NCBI RefSeq assembly: GCF_052056915.1 | Contig: NZ_CP195119.1 | Span: forward strand, 2,294,001 to 2,358,000 | Length of the DNA: 64,000 nt | Origin: MTP4 sp052056915 | Lineage (GTDB): Archaea; Halobacteriota; Methanosarcinia; Methanosarcinales; Methanosarcinaceae | Direction of reading: 5' to 3' | In this document: positions 8,988 to 18,262 of the stretch, piece after piece | How positions within the stretch are numbered: the stretch's first letter is position 1 | Layout of the letters: each line of letters opens with the position of its first letter | The notes under the pieces: generated by a model | What the model was told of the DNA's origin: nothing | Database searches by the model: none | The model's input: only the letters and a program-made list of their open reading frames with translations | Translations under genes and position numbers: made by a program

Positions 8988-9246
8988 CCTTAACGGCGGA
9001 ATTAACGGATTCTCTCATCTGGGGAGACTCCTCGAAGATGGAATCGTCCCTGGACATCAGGTTTGCGAGTTCTCCTCCTAGAATAAAAATTGCTCGCTTA
9101 TGATCCGCCTTGCTCCGGTGAATGTGGACAGGACTTATCGATAAAGACTTGTACTCATCGAATTCCTGCGTTACTCCATGTCGTTCAAAATACCTTTTCA
9201 TTTGGGCCATATATGTGTGCAGTTGTATGAGTTCTTCCTTGTGCAT
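8971..9246 (-). CDS. UPF0058 family protein
   Basis: 91 aa. MHKEELIQLHTYMAQMKRYFE and the central SPVHIHRSKADHKRAIFILGGELA match the small archaeal UPF0058 family, whose role is not established. Conserved His residues at 2, in the HIH pair and in the DH pair suggest possible metal or RNA binding, which is inference. The gene is convergent with the acetyltransferase. The gap 9247-9563 behind its start holds only AT-rich DNA with a twice-repeated TATAGTGTGAA word (9389-9420) and a TATA-like ATTTATATAAATATG near 9447-9462. Confidence 0.8.
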   Translation of the reverse strand: MHKEELIQLHTYMAQMKRYFERHGVTQEFDEYKSLSISPVHIHRSKADHKRAIFILGGELANLMSRDDSIFEESPQMRESVNSAVKVMGNN

Positions 9247-9563
9247 AGCGAACAGACCTACAATTTTACAAGATCAATTAAATATTACCTTGAATCAAAT
9301 AAAAGAATTGCCCGAGGAAATCCTCTTCCTAGTCATTAATAATAACCTTTTCCATATATTGTATATGATAAATCATGATGAATCATGGATTATAGTGTGA
9401 ATTTCAACCCTATAGTGTGAAAATATACCAAATCGTAGTGATTTTGCATGATTTATATAAATATGTACACAATAAAATAAAGAACAGACATATAATTTAC
9501 AATAAGGGGAAAAACAAAGAGAAAAAGTGAAGAGAACAGTGAAAAACAAAGAGAAAACAAAAA

Positions 9564-9589
9564 CTGTGAGGATTGAAAAAACCTCACAG
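9564..9589 (-). terminator. Intrinsic-like terminator overlapping the dnaG stop codon
   Basis: CTGTGAGG (9564-9571) and CCTCACAG (9582-9589) form a perfect 8-bp stem with a 10-nt loop. The dnaG stop codon (9584-9586) lies inside the stem. On the minus strand a T-rich run (TTTTTGTTTTC) follows at once. Confidence 0.65.
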
Positions 9590-11062
9590 CATGCTGGGGG
9601 TCAAAACCTCCATATCAGTAGGAACTTTTGCGAGGTTCCCGATTTTTACACCCACAAGCTTTTTAATGGAATTGCTGGAAGCGATGTCAACCAGCCTCTG
9701 GGTGATCACACCGTCAAAAACAACGCTTTTTACATTGTTCCTGCAGTTCTTCAGCTTACTGGCAAGGTCACGGACAGCGATTTCTTCAATTACCTTGTCC
9801 TCGGGGTCCAGGATTCTGGCCGTCAGGGTGCCTTTCAGGGCCTCTACATGGGGCTTGAACCTGAGGGCCTCTGCAGAAACAACAGGTGCCGGAGCTGGGA
9901 CGGGCTTTGCCCTTTCCGCCGGAAAAACCCTTCTTGCGGCAGGCCTCTCCACAGGAGCTTTGACCCGGGTAGCTCTGGTCTGAACAGGTTTTGCAGCCGG
10001 AGCTTTGGACTCAACTTTCACTGCTGCTGCAGGTTTTTCATGAACCGCCTTTTCCACTTTTTCTTCAGGAAGCTCTTTTTCCTCAAAAGAATCCTGCTTC
10101 GGGGAAACCCGGTGCACTTTAACTCTCTTATGCAACTTCTTTTCCGAAATGCGCGGGATAGCATCCGGAGACCTCAGGCTATTCCTTTTAGAGGGCCTTT
10201 CAGCCCGCTCACAGCTGGTTCCACCCCTCTCCTGAAGCCCGTATTTCTCGATGATCTGTTCCACGGGTATCTTCCGGCGCAGAGTCCGGATAATTTCCTT
10301 CTGGACGAGGTCTTCCACACCCTTACCATCCGGTGCCCGGGCTACATAGTCAAGGTCTGCAACCTGCAAGAGTTCCCGGATAATGAGTTCTCCTCCACGG
10401 TCTCCATCCGTGAATGCGGTTACTGTCTTCTTTTTAGTAAGCTCGGCCACCTCGGGAGGGATGTTGGTTCCGCCCACGCAGATGGTGTTCTTGATACCGT
10501 AGCGGAGCAAGTTAAGGATATCCGCCCTGCCTTCCACAATAATGATGGCATCCGAGTTGACCACATTAGGACCGCAGGGAATCCTGGACTTTCCGTAGTA
10601 GGTCAATTCGTCGATGCGCACCGACTGCCGGACTTCTTCGGCCAGTTCCTGGGACTCGGGTACGCTCTCGTCGAACATCCTTGTGAAAATAAGTTTTGCC
10701 CGGTCAATAATTTTCTTTCGCTTTACAGCCCGGACGTCCTCGATCTGGAAGACCTCAATCTTGGCACTGCAGGGCCCTACCCTGTCAATTGTTTCCAGCG
10801 AAGCGGCAAGAATTGATGTCTCGACCTTATCAAGGCTTGAAGGAACAAAGATGTTCCCTTTGGTTTTTCCCCCTTTGGCGGTAACCATTACCTCGATCCT
10901 TCCGATCCTGCCGGTTTTTTGCAGATCACGCAGATCAAGATCGGCCCCAAGCAACCCCTCGGTCTGGCCGAAAATCGCACCGACTATATCGGGCCTTTCG
11001 ATGACCCCGTCGGCATTAATTTTAGAATGAATGATATATTTCGTGGTATCTGTATTTTGCAT
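9584..11062 (-). CDS. dnaG: Archaeal DnaG-type protein (Toprim; exosome-associated)
   Basis: 492 aa. The N-terminal 160 residues are the conserved archaeal DnaG domain. A Toprim domain follows at about 165-255 with IIVEGRADILNLLRYG (acidic catalytic Glu) and TAFTDGDRGG (DxD-like). Residues about 285-410 are a Lys/Pro/Ala-rich linker with low complexity. The last 80 residues form a small conserved C-terminal domain. In archaea this protein can make RNA primers in vitro and is also a stable part of the RNA exosome, so the in vivo role is mixed. AAGGAG precedes the ATG at ideal distance. It is monocistronic, with a terminator hairpin on its stop codon. Confidence 0.93.
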   Translation of the reverse strand: MQNTDTTKYIIHSKINADGVIERPDIVGAIFGQTEGLLGADLDLRDLQKTGRIGRIEVMVTAKGGKTKGNIFVPSSLDKVETSILAASLETIDRVGPCSAKIEVFQIEDVRAVKRKKIIDRAKLIFTRMFDESVPESQELAEEVRQSVRIDELTYYGKSRIPCGPNVVNSDAIIIVEGRADILNLLRYGIKNTICVGGTNIPPEVAELTKKKTVTAFTDGDRGGELIIRELLQVADLDYVARAPDGKGVEDLVQKEIIRTLRRKIPVEQIIEKYGLQERGGTSCERAERPSKRNSLRSPDAIPRISEKKLHKRVKVHRVSPKQDSFEEKELPEEKVEKAVHEKPAAAVKVESKAPAAKPVQTRATRVKAPVERPAARRVFPAERAKPVPAPAPVVSAEALRFKPHVEALKGTLTARILDPEDKVIEEIAVRDLASKLKNCRNNVKSVVFDGVITQRLVDIASSNSIKKLVGVKIGNLAKVPTDMEVLTPSML

Positions 11063-11422
11063 GTGAATTCTCCTTGACTTATGTGAACGAATTCATAGTG
11101 AATGACGTTTAACTGAACGACTTTACCGGGAAAGAAATTGTATTGGATGATTTTGTTCATCGGATGACTTAACCGGGAAAGAAGTTTTACCGGACGATTT
11201 TATCGGGAAATGTTTCAATACACCGAGCAATCCAGGTACAAACACCTGCAGGCTCAAGTCCCTGGTACAGAGTGGCATTTGGTGATAACACAACCTCCTA
11301 CCAGACGATCCGCAAAGTGTGCCATGCAATGCAAAAATACAAAAATAGTAGAAATCAGATTCTTCAAACCCGGACAGACAAATACACCTTAGAACGGCAG
11401 ATTTATAAAATTGAAGGTTTTT

Positions 11423-11660
11423 AAAGACCGGCGAAGATATTCCCGGACCTACCTGCAACTCTCTACTTTCGCCTATGCGAACACGAAGTCCGGTCGACCT
11501 TTCCGGCCCTTCCTGCTCGATGGAGTTCCTACCTTAACGTATAAACCAGAGAAGCGCCAATTCTGCTCCCTGATCTGGCTTATAATGGACGGTAAAGCTG
11601 TTACTCGCTCCAGCACGATAATGGAAAGTTATTTATACAGTAACTCTCCGCACCTGCCTT
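11423..11660. ncRNA. Possible structured RNA or decayed element
   Basis: Unlike its surroundings this segment is GC-rich and dense in stems. TTCGC-CTAT-GCGAA at about 11467-11480 forms a tight hairpin. TATAAACCAGA (from about 11540) pairs with TCTGGCTTATA (ending about 11584), with a 20-odd nt loop. GTCCGG and CCGGCC words flank a GTCGAC. It does not show the conserved cores of SRP RNA or RNase P RNA that I could check by eye. The strand is unknown. Confidence 0.3.
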
Positions 11661-11824
11661 AAAGCTCTCACCCTGAGACAAGCCCTGTTAAGGAAACACA
11701 GGCTGTGTTCAAATCTGTGTTAATCTGTGTTCAAAGCCCCGAAGTTCCGTGTTTCAAAACCCCCGGACCAGGTGTATATATGTATGCATATCATTCAATG
11801 TAAGCTAGCGCTGATTTTTTCAGA

Positions 11825-11846
11825 AATCCCCCTGAAGCCGGGGATT
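11825..11846. other. Perfect 7-bp hairpin, possible IS200/IS605-type end remnant
   Basis: AATCCCC (11825-11831) pairs with GGGGATT (11840-11846) around the loop CTGAAGCC. Hairpins of this style occur at the ends of IS200/IS605-family elements. No transposase or TnpB coding sequence remains nearby, so this is only a suggestion. Confidence 0.25.
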
Positions 11847-12712
11847 CTCCGGCACAGGCAGCCAAAAGGTGTCAGGCGTCTTACTCCCATTAATAAAGAT
11901 TCCTATAGCGATAAGCGGCAAAGCAATAAATGAACATGTATGTCAGGCAAATTAAAACGCGCACCTGCTTGACTTTACCCTCTGCTTTAATGAAGCTGCA
12001 ATGTCTGATTTCAGTTACATTGAATGATGGATTACTGCGAGTGGTGAATTTATGTAAATCTGTGATTTCTATTAAATTTGCATATTGCATTTAGCTGTGT
12101 TTGATTATCTTTACGAATGCGTGATGATGAATGGATGAACTCGTTAATTAATGATATGACCAAACAGAACGGTTTTCGCCCACCTCTAAAGCAACATCGG
12201 CGGACCTGCTTTCTGTTGTCATATATTTTTAAATTCATATGGTTATTGCTTGCAGCACTTAAGAACTTTGTGGTGATTAAAAATGTAGTGTCCAATTAGG
12301 ACTTTTTCCCCATGCCCCATGAATCTGGAAATTAAAAACCAAAAACCCAGGAAAATTGAGGAAAAAGGAAACTTCAATCCGATTAATTTAGAAAGGTATA
12401 AATAAAACATGGGAGTTGTAAAAAATTGAACGGGCGAGACGTATAAACTATTTTTGTACACTAACCCCCCACTCCCAAACTCGCTCGTTCACCCCCTGCT
12501 TCTATAGAGTTTGAATGTCATTGGATCCTGGTCTTACAGAGATGAAAACAGTCTTTAAAATATTTTATATGTTGTGACGCAATGACTTCGAAAAAATGTA
12601 CATTTCTTTAAAATAATTTTATCGTAGTTTTGCATAAAATGAGGACCGAAAACCCTTTTCTTATCTAAAAAATCTGTAAAATTCTAAATCTATAATAGAC
12701 AGGAATCCCATT

Positions 12713-12762
12713 CTAAAGGGATGTTTAAAGGGATGTTTAAAGGGATGTTTAAAGGGATATTA
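12713..12762. repeat. Tandem repeat, 12 bp (AAAGGGATGTTT), 4 copies
   Basis: Four copies in a row, the last with one change, about 165 bp before the oxidoreductase start. Confidence 0.9.
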
Positions 12763-12924
12763 GAAGATTTGGGTTCTGAGTCCGGCACAAAATTCAGCAC
12801 AAAAAATCGGTGAAAGGCAAACAGGTTAAAAAACCGTAGAAGGTAAATCGGTTAAAAAATTGATGAAAATATAGCGGGTGAAAAAGGAAGCTTCCGGACC
12901 GAAAAGGAACCCTGGGGAACAGAC

Positions 12925-14316
12925 ATGGCAAGAGTGATTATTATCGGAGGGGGAGCCTGCGGCATGGCAGCCGCAACCAAGATCCGTAGACAGAGCAATT
13001 TCGAAATCACAGTGCTTTCCAGGGATTCCCATACAGCTTACAGCCACTGCGGGATTCCTTTTGTTTTCGGCCGGGAAATCGAGAGTTTTGAAAAACTGGT
13101 GGTAAAACCCCCGGATTTTTTCAGGAAAAACAGGATCAACGTACAGCTCAACACTGAAGTCCGGGAAATAGACCTGGAATCGGGAACTGTCCGGACCAGG
13201 GATGAGACCTGTCCTTTTGATAAACTGGTCATCGCAACAGGCAGCCTGCCTTTCGTGCCGCGCAAAAGCCGTGCAAATGTCCTCCCCTACGGCATCCATA
13301 CCCTGCGCAGCCTGGCTGATGGGATACACTTCGGAAAAGCCCTGGAAAAGGCAGGAAGAGTATGCATCATAGGCGGCGGGACAATAGGAATCGAATGCGC
13401 AGCTGCCCTGGCAGAGAGAGGAATCGGTACTATACTTGTAAGCAGGAGCATAAACCTCCTTTCCAGACAATTCGATCCCGATATGGCAGCAATCGTCCGG
13501 GAATACCTCGAAACCCTGGGAGTGGAAGTGATCTCAGGGCGAACTGTACTCTTCCCGGAAGGGTTCTGGAAGAAAAAAGCCGTGTACCTTGGGGACGCAG
13601 CAGACAAGGAAAGCGAAGAAGGGAAAAGTGGAAAGAAAAAAATCCCTGCCGACCTCGTGCTCCTGGCAAGCGGGGCAAAGCCCGAAATTGACATCGCCCG
13701 AGTAGCCGGAATTGATATCGGAAAGGCTGGTGGAATAATCGTAAACAAACGGCTCCAGGTCAGGTCAGGCGGAAAATTCCTTCCCGGGGTGTATGCAGGA
13801 GGGGAATGTGCTGAAGTGACGGACTTCATAACAGGAAAGCCCAGGCTGAGCCAGCTCGGCACCACAGCCCGCAGGATGGCAGACGTAATCGGGGACAACG
13901 TTACCGGTACAGAAGCCAATTTCGGCCCCCTGACAGACCCCTGGGTAGCCGTTACCTGCGGGCTGCAGTTCGGTGGAGTCGGCCTTAGCTCAAAACAGGC
14001 TGAAAAGCAGGGAATAAAGGTTGTAACAGGCTTTTCCAGAGGGCGTACCAGGGCTTCCTACTACCCCGGGAGAAAAGACCTTTACATCAAACTCCTTTTC
14101 AGGGACGAACAGCTGATCGGAGCCCAGCTTGTGGGAGGGGAGGGAGTGAAAGAACGCGTAGATGCCCTTGCCCTTGCAATCAGGAAAAAGATGACAATTC
14201 AGGAACTTCTGGACCTGGAGACCTGTTATGCCCCTCCTGTCTCCATGCTCGTGGACCCCCTGCATCCGGCAGTAAAAGCTGCTTTCAAAAAGATGCAAGA
14301 AATGAAGCTTAAGTAA
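12925..14316 (+). CDS. FAD/NAD(P)-disulfide oxidoreductase, CoA-disulfide reductase / NADH oxidase family
   Basis: 463 aa. The FAD Rossmann motif is VIIIGGGACGMAAA at 4-17. The single redox cysteine Cys42 lies in AYSHCGIPF, the pattern of CoA-disulfide reductases, NADH peroxidases and oxidases. The NAD(P) motif is VCIIGGGTIGIECAAAL near 145-161. A second FAD motif is GVYAGGECAEV near 290, and a dimerisation domain follows (about 330-450). A charged insert (about 205-230, GDAADKESEEGKSGKKK) interrupts the NAD domain. Likely roles are reduction of CoA or other disulfides, or disposal of oxygen or peroxide with NAD(P)H; sequence cannot decide among them. It is followed by a long tandem-repeat gap. 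Confidence 0.85.
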   Translation: MARVIIIGGGACGMAAATKIRRQSNFEITVLSRDSHTAYSHCGIPFVFGREIESFEKLVVKPPDFFRKNRINVQLNTEVREIDLESGTVRTRDETCPFDKLVIATGSLPFVPRKSRANVLPYGIHTLRSLADGIHFGKALEKAGRVCIIGGGTIGIECAAALAERGIGTILVSRSINLLSRQFDPDMAAIVREYLETLGVEVISGRTVLFPEGFWKKKAVYLGDAADKESEEGKSGKKKIPADLVLLASGAKPEIDIARVAGIDIGKAGGIIVNKRLQVRSGGKFLPGVYAGGECAEVTDFITGKPRLSQLGTTARRMADVIGDNVTGTEANFGPLTDPWVAVTCGLQFGGVGLSSKQAEKQGIKVVTGFSRGRTRASYYPGRKDLYIKLLFRDEQLIGAQLVGGEGVKERVDALALAIRKKMTIQELLDLETCYAPPVSMLVDPLHPAVKAAFKKMQEMKLK

Positions 14317-14415
14317 ACCCTGTAAGTTTCAAGAGGACTCGAGTGGAAACCTCGAATGGAAAAGGCAGGCAGCTTTATCGGGAACGGCAGGAAGTTTAAA
14401 GGGGAGGCGGCAAAT

Positions 14416-14728
14416 AATCTGATAACAAGCAACCTGAAGAAAAATAATCTGATAAAAAGCAACCTGAAGAAAAATAATCTGATAAAAAGCAACCTGAAGA
14501 AAAATAACCTGAAGAAAAATAACCTGAAGAAAAATAATCTGATAACAAGCAACCTGAAGAAAAATAATCTGATAACAAGCAACCTGAAAACAAATAACCT
14601 GAAAACAAATAACCTGAAAACAAATAACCTGAAAACAAATAACCTGAAAACAAATAACCTGAAAACAAATAACCTGAAAACAAATAACCTGAAGAAAAAT
14701 AACCTGAAAACAAATAACCTGAAGAAAT
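14416..14728. repeat. Tandem repeat, 15/30 bp, about 20 units, open in one frame
   Basis: Units such as AACCTGAAAACAAAT, AACCTGAAGAAAAAT and AATCTGATAACAAGC alternate in blocks between the oxidoreductase and rtcA. Because the period is 15, one frame stays open (14356-14730, + strand) and would encode N-L-K-T-N type pentapeptides. The start has no good ribosome site, and neighbouring gaps hold similar arrays with periods that cannot be coding, so I treat it as non-coding. Confidence 0.85.
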
Positions 14729-14792
14729 GACCTGAAGGTTGGTAAGTGGAGTGGAAACCAGGAACTAACAACTTAATGGAAGGGGCAGGGAA

Positions 14793-15806
14793 ATGAAAAT
14801 GATGGAAATCGATGGCTCCTATGGGGAGGGGGGAGGACAGCTTGTCAGGACTGCAGTGGCTCTTTCTGCGATCACCGGCAGGCCGGTAAAGATCACAAAC
14901 ATCAGGAAAAACCGCCCGAATCCCGGCCTGAAACCCCAGCACCTGAAGGCTCTTGAAACCACGGCCATGGTCTGCAGCGCCCGGGTCTCGGGGCTTTCCC
15001 AGGGTTCAACCGAGTTTTCCTTTAGTCCAATGGAAATAAAGGGGGGAAAATATCGGATTGATATAGGAACCGCAGGGAGCATACCCCTTCTCCTGCAGTG
15101 CCTCATGCCCGCCCTCCCCTTTGCAGAAGAAAAAATCGAACTTACGGTAAAGGGAGGAACGGACGTTGCCTGGTCCCCTACCATTGATTACCTGCGGCAT
15201 GTGACCCTCCAGGCCCTGGAAAAAATGGGCTATGCGGGCAGGGTAAAACTCCAGGAGCGCGGTTACTACCCGAAAGGAGGGGGAACGGTCCTGGCCACGT
15301 TTGAACCCTGCAAGCTCCGGGGATTCCATTTCAAAAACCCAAAGAACAAATTAAATCTTGAAGTACAGGGAATCTCCCATGCCTCGAACCTGCCTTCCCA
15401 TGTGGTTGCCCGACAGGCAGAAGCTGCAAAAACCCTGCTCCTGGAAGAGGGGTATTCCCCTGACATCGGGACTGAATGTTTTGAACTTTTTTCCACCGGA
15501 AGCGGGATAACCCTCTGGACGGGTTTTTTCGGGGGTAGTGCACTTGGAAAGAAGGGACTCCCTGCCGAAAAAGTTGGAAGGCAAGCCGCGGGGGAAATCC
15601 TTCCGGAACTCAGATCCCTGGCAGCAGTGGATGTACACCTGGCAGACCAGCTGATTCCCTACATGGCCCTGGCAGGAAACAGTTCCTATACGGTCCGGGA
15701 ACTTTCCATGCATACGAAAACCAATATCTGGGTCACGGAACAGTTTCTGGACGTTAAATTCCGGATCAGAGAAAAAGGCGAACTTTTTGAAGTTTCGGTG
15801 GACTGA
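14793..15806 (+). CDS. rtcA: RNA 3'-terminal phosphate cyclase
   Basis: 337 aa, normal length. It converts an RNA 3'-phosphate to the 2',3'-cyclic phosphate with ATP, through an enzyme-AMP intermediate. The family signature DGSYGEGGGQLVRTA is at the N-terminus, RNIRKNRPNPGLKPQH-type sequence follows, and RGYYPKGGG is present. The adenylated histidine is His282 in VDVHLADQ. The first ATG (14793) precedes a second in-frame ATG by two codons. It is convergent with kptA, another RNA-end enzyme. Confidence 0.93.
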   Translation: MKMMEIDGSYGEGGGQLVRTAVALSAITGRPVKITNIRKNRPNPGLKPQHLKALETTAMVCSARVSGLSQGSTEFSFSPMEIKGGKYRIDIGTAGSIPLLLQCLMPALPFAEEKIELTVKGGTDVAWSPTIDYLRHVTLQALEKMGYAGRVKLQERGYYPKGGGTVLATFEPCKLRGFHFKNPKNKLNLEVQGISHASNLPSHVVARQAEAAKTLLLEEGYSPDIGTECFELFSTGSGITLWTGFFGGSALGKKGLPAEKVGRQAAGEILPELRSLAAVDVHLADQLIPYMALAGNSSYTVRELSMHTKTNIWVTEQFLDVKFRIREKGELFEVSVD

Positions 15807-15894
15807 AAAGGGCAAAAACGAAAAAACCTTCAAACCCGGAAAAAATGAAACCTAAACCTGGAAAGCTCGAAAAAAGATCTGAAAAATATGGAAA

Positions 15895-15985
15895 AGAAGG
15901 AAAAATAAGCAAAAGAAAGGAAAAAATAAGCAAAAGAAAGGAAAAAATAAACAAAAGAAAGGAAAAAATAAGCAAAATATCAGAA
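15895..15985. repeat. Tandem repeat, about 20-21 bp (AAAAATAAGCAAAAGAAAGG), 4 copies
   Basis: It fills the 180-bp gap between the convergent rtcA and kptA genes and ends at the kptA stop codon. Confidence 0.85.
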
Positions 15986-15988
15986 AAT

Positions 15989-16606
15989 TCACACAATAAG
16001 CAGATACCCTGGAGGTATTCTTTCTGCAAGCACAATGTAATCGGTTGCAACCTTTAAGGAAATTCCGTCTTTCCGGGCCTCTCTGGCATCAACTTGCAGG
16101 ATTACAGGACTTTCAGTATGTACGAGAGCCACTTCAGTTGCTTTTTCCAGAGAAGTGCTCAGGTGGACATAGCGCTGCTTGATCGGGAAAATCCCGTTTT
16201 CCATCAGTACATCGACCTCTTCGGGGCTTGCTCCATAGTAGACGTACGGAGAGTCACTTTCCTCATAATCCAGGTCAACATTAACGGAATGCCCGTAGCG
16301 AGCCCGGACCCAGCCCTCGCTGATCTCATACCGTCCCTTTTCATCGGATTCCACAAGGGCATAGAGGTGCTCTTTTTTCAGCCACCTGTACCGCCGCTTC
16401 ATAATTTCGTAGAGGGCGTTCAGGTTAACCCAGCCGCATTCATCCATTTCAACACCTGCCGATTCCGGGAAGTGCCGCAGAGCCCCCGAGACAAACCTTC
16501 CGAGCTTCTCTTCCCGCTTGTCGTCCATCAGGAACCTGCCAGGATGTTTACACTGCGGACATGTAGCTCCTCTGAAATAGCCGTGCTCAGTGCATTTCCG
16601 AATCAT
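15989..16606 (-). CDS. kptA: Probable RNA 2'-phosphotransferase (Tpt1/KptA)
   Basis: 205 aa from ATG 16606. A frame to 16636 exists, but a TATA-like AAAGTATATTTAT lies just above it (about 16636-16648) and would place the transcript start near 16615. An N-terminal zinc ribbon (C-x11-C-x2-C type, MIRKCTEHGYFRGATCPQC) precedes the KptA domain. Conserved elements are LRHFP, W-x-x-L, RARYGHSV (RxxxGHS), YYGAS, G(I)FP...YVHLSTSLEKA and the last strand LKVATDYIVLAERIPP. The family moves a 2'-phosphate from RNA to NAD+. In archaea the natural substrate is unclear because their tRNA splicing does not leave such a phosphate. Confidence 0.88.
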   Translation of the reverse strand: MIRKCTEHGYFRGATCPQCKHPGRFLMDDKREEKLGRFVSGALRHFPESAGVEMDECGWVNLNALYEIMKRRYRWLKKEHLYALVESDEKGRYEISEGWVRARYGHSVNVDLDYEESDSPYVYYGASPEEVDVLMENGIFPIKQRYVHLSTSLEKATEVALVHTESPVILQVDAREARKDGISLKVATDYIVLAERIPPGYLLIV

Positions 16607-16694
16607 GGTATCCGGTACATTATGACACTTTAACATAAATATACTTTGTTAAAAGCATTCCCCGGAAGAAGACCTTTCAGGGGAAGAAGTTCTT

Positions 16695-17822
16695 TCAAGC
16701 ACTTTGCCTTTCAAGCACTTTGAAGAGCAAGAAACCGGCAAGACAAAAGAAGACAGCAGCAAACATTGTTGCCCTGAAACCGAAAACCTGGGAAAAAAAC
16801 CCTCCCAGGAGAGCCCCAACAACCCCGGCAGCCCCGATCATGGAGTTGATGAGCCCTGCGGATGTGGCCTTGTCAGGGTTTCTTTCGACAACCAGCCGCG
16901 TGGAACCCACATAGAGAAAAGACCAGGAACAGGCAATAATGATCATCCCGGGAATGATGTAGAGGTAGGAAGGGGCCAGGATGAAGCTTACAAAGCCGAC
17001 AGCTGAGAGGGGGTAGCCGATATGGATCAGCCTTTCGTTTCCAAGCCCGTCAAGCCTGCGCATGACCAGGAACTGGACCGCCGGGTTGACGGCGTAGATA
17101 AGCCCGATCCAGAAATCAGTTGCCCCGAGCTGCAGGAGATAGAGGGGAAAAATAGTCCAGACCCCGACAGCCCCCGTATGCCGAAGGAAGAGGGCGAAAT
17201 AGGACCCTGCATTCTTCAGCAGGGTATCCAGGGAAAAGTAGGAAAGGTTCACCTGGGGCTTTTCAATATCCCGGAGCCTGAAGGCTAGCAGGAAACATAT
17301 GAGGTAGAAAAAGGAAGAGAGCAGGAAAAGCCTGTTCATATTTTCCCCGATGAGCCCTGCCGCGAAAAAGCCCACCATCCAGCCCAGGGAGCCCAGGGAA
17401 ATGAACCTTCCCAGGCTCTGCTTCCGGTAGTGCACGTAGGCTATCAAGGCTCCGGGGTAGATACCTACGCTGAAACCTGCAAGGGCCCTTGCCAGCATGA
17501 GAGAAGCAGGGTCCCTGGCAAAAACCTGGAGGAAAAAGGAAGCTGCTGCGATTCCAAATCCGAAGAGGAGCACGCTGCGCAGGTGGTGAAGATCAGCAAC
17601 CCTACCGAAAATAAAGGATGAGAGCAGGGTGGAAGCGGAAAAAATCCCCACGATAAACCCGATCTCCAGATAAGTTGCACCAAGGGATGCGGCAAACACT
17701 GGAATGAAAAGAAGAGAGAGAACATTTGCCATGTTCGCCAGGAACTGTATGTTATTGATTCGTATCAAGCCGATCCGCACCCAGAAAAGCATGGGCTTAT
17801 TTAAATATATTTTTTCCGACAT
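16695..17822 (-). CDS. Major facilitator superfamily transporter
   Basis: 375 aa from ATG 17822 (MSEKIYLNKPM), about 11-12 hydrophobic segments, inner-membrane carrier. An MFS-A-like loop (IFGRVADLHHLRSVLL) lies between helices 2 and 3. A longer frame to 18038 is open only because an upstream 9-bp repeat codes for (ESL)n(DSP)n, so I use the internal start even though no strong ribosome site is seen. The C-terminus KVLERQSA-stop sits in a two-copy 16-bp direct repeat (AAAGTGCTTGAAAG core). The second copy is in another frame and supplies the stop, so the end has been reshaped by a duplication. The substrate is unknown. Confidence 0.82.
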   Translation of the reverse strand: MSEKIYLNKPMLFWVRIGLIRINNIQFLANMANVLSLLFIPVFAASLGATYLEIGFIVGIFSASTLLSSFIFGRVADLHHLRSVLLFGFGIAAASFFLQVFARDPASLMLARALAGFSVGIYPGALIAYVHYRKQSLGRFISLGSLGWMVGFFAAGLIGENMNRLFLLSSFFYLICFLLAFRLRDIEKPQVNLSYFSLDTLLKNAGSYFALFLRHTGAVGVWTIFPLYLLQLGATDFWIGLIYAVNPAVQFLVMRRLDGLGNERLIHIGYPLSAVGFVSFILAPSYLYIIPGMIIIACSWSFLYVGSTRLVVERNPDKATSAGLINSMIGAAGVVGALLGGFFSQVFGFRATMFAAVFFCLAGFLLFKVLERQSA

Positions 17823-17846
17823 GTTATTTTGTTTGAGCAGGGTAAG

Positions 17847-17948
17847 AGAGTCAGGAGAGTCAGGAGAGTCAGGAGAGTCAGGAGAGTCAGGAGAATCAAG
17901 AGATTCAAGAGATTCAAGAGATTCAAGAGATTCAAGAGATTCAAGAGG
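17847..17948. repeat. Tandem repeat, 9 bp: five or six copies of GTCAGGAGA then about six of TTCAAGAGA
   Basis: It lies just upstream of the MFS transporter start. The period of three codons leaves the frame open toward 18038. Confidence 0.9.
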
Positions 17949-18170
17949 GGAAAAGAGAGTCTCAAAACAATCACAAGTAGTAGTTCGCCCAGGACAGTCT
18001 AAAGAATGACCGTACCCAGGAATAGTTTCACCCAGCATGCGGTAATTTTTAGTAGGACATCCCGCATACCGTAGCAGGACTTCATGTCAAAAAAGGAGAC
18101 TTACCAAATAATATTTAATTTACATGACCATTCATATTATACTATCAAAAAATACTTTGACAATTTCATT

Positions 18171-18262
18171 CATATGCAGGTGCAGAAATTAGATAATTCC
18201 ATGTATATGCAGGTGCATGAATTCCAAATTCCATTTATGCACAGGTGCATAAATTCCACATA
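18171..18262. repeat. Direct repeat, about 35 bp, 3 imperfect copies
   Basis: Copies share TATGCAGGTGCA followed by AATTCCA. It lies in the 590-bp gap between the MFS gene and RPA. Short ATCCATA(C/G)TG words follow up to 18310. Confidence 0.75.

Larger units (their letters stand above)
11063..12924. other. 1.86-kb gap without a convincing gene
   Basis: It contains imperfect repeats of (G)GATGA/CTT-TACCGGGAAAG (about 11110-11210), a GC-richer hairpin-rich segment (11423-11660), a perfect hairpin (11825-11846), a four-copy 12-bp repeat (12713-12762), and AT-rich DNA. Short open frames at 11411-11662 and 12117-12299 lack ribosome sites and family features. The rest shows nothing I can name. Confidence 0.6.

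Noticed and set aside
9527..10816. 429-codon frame opposite dnaG
   Set aside because: Shadow of the GC-rich dnaG gene; Cys/Phe/Arg-rich product with no family features.
11423..11660. RNase P RNA or SRP RNA
   Set aside because: The conserved cores of these RNAs were looked for on both strands and not found.
17823..18038. N-terminal extension of the MFS transporter
   Set aside because: It would be a Ser/Pro/Asp-rich tail made by a 9-bp repeat; the first membrane helix follows the internal Met at 17822 normally.
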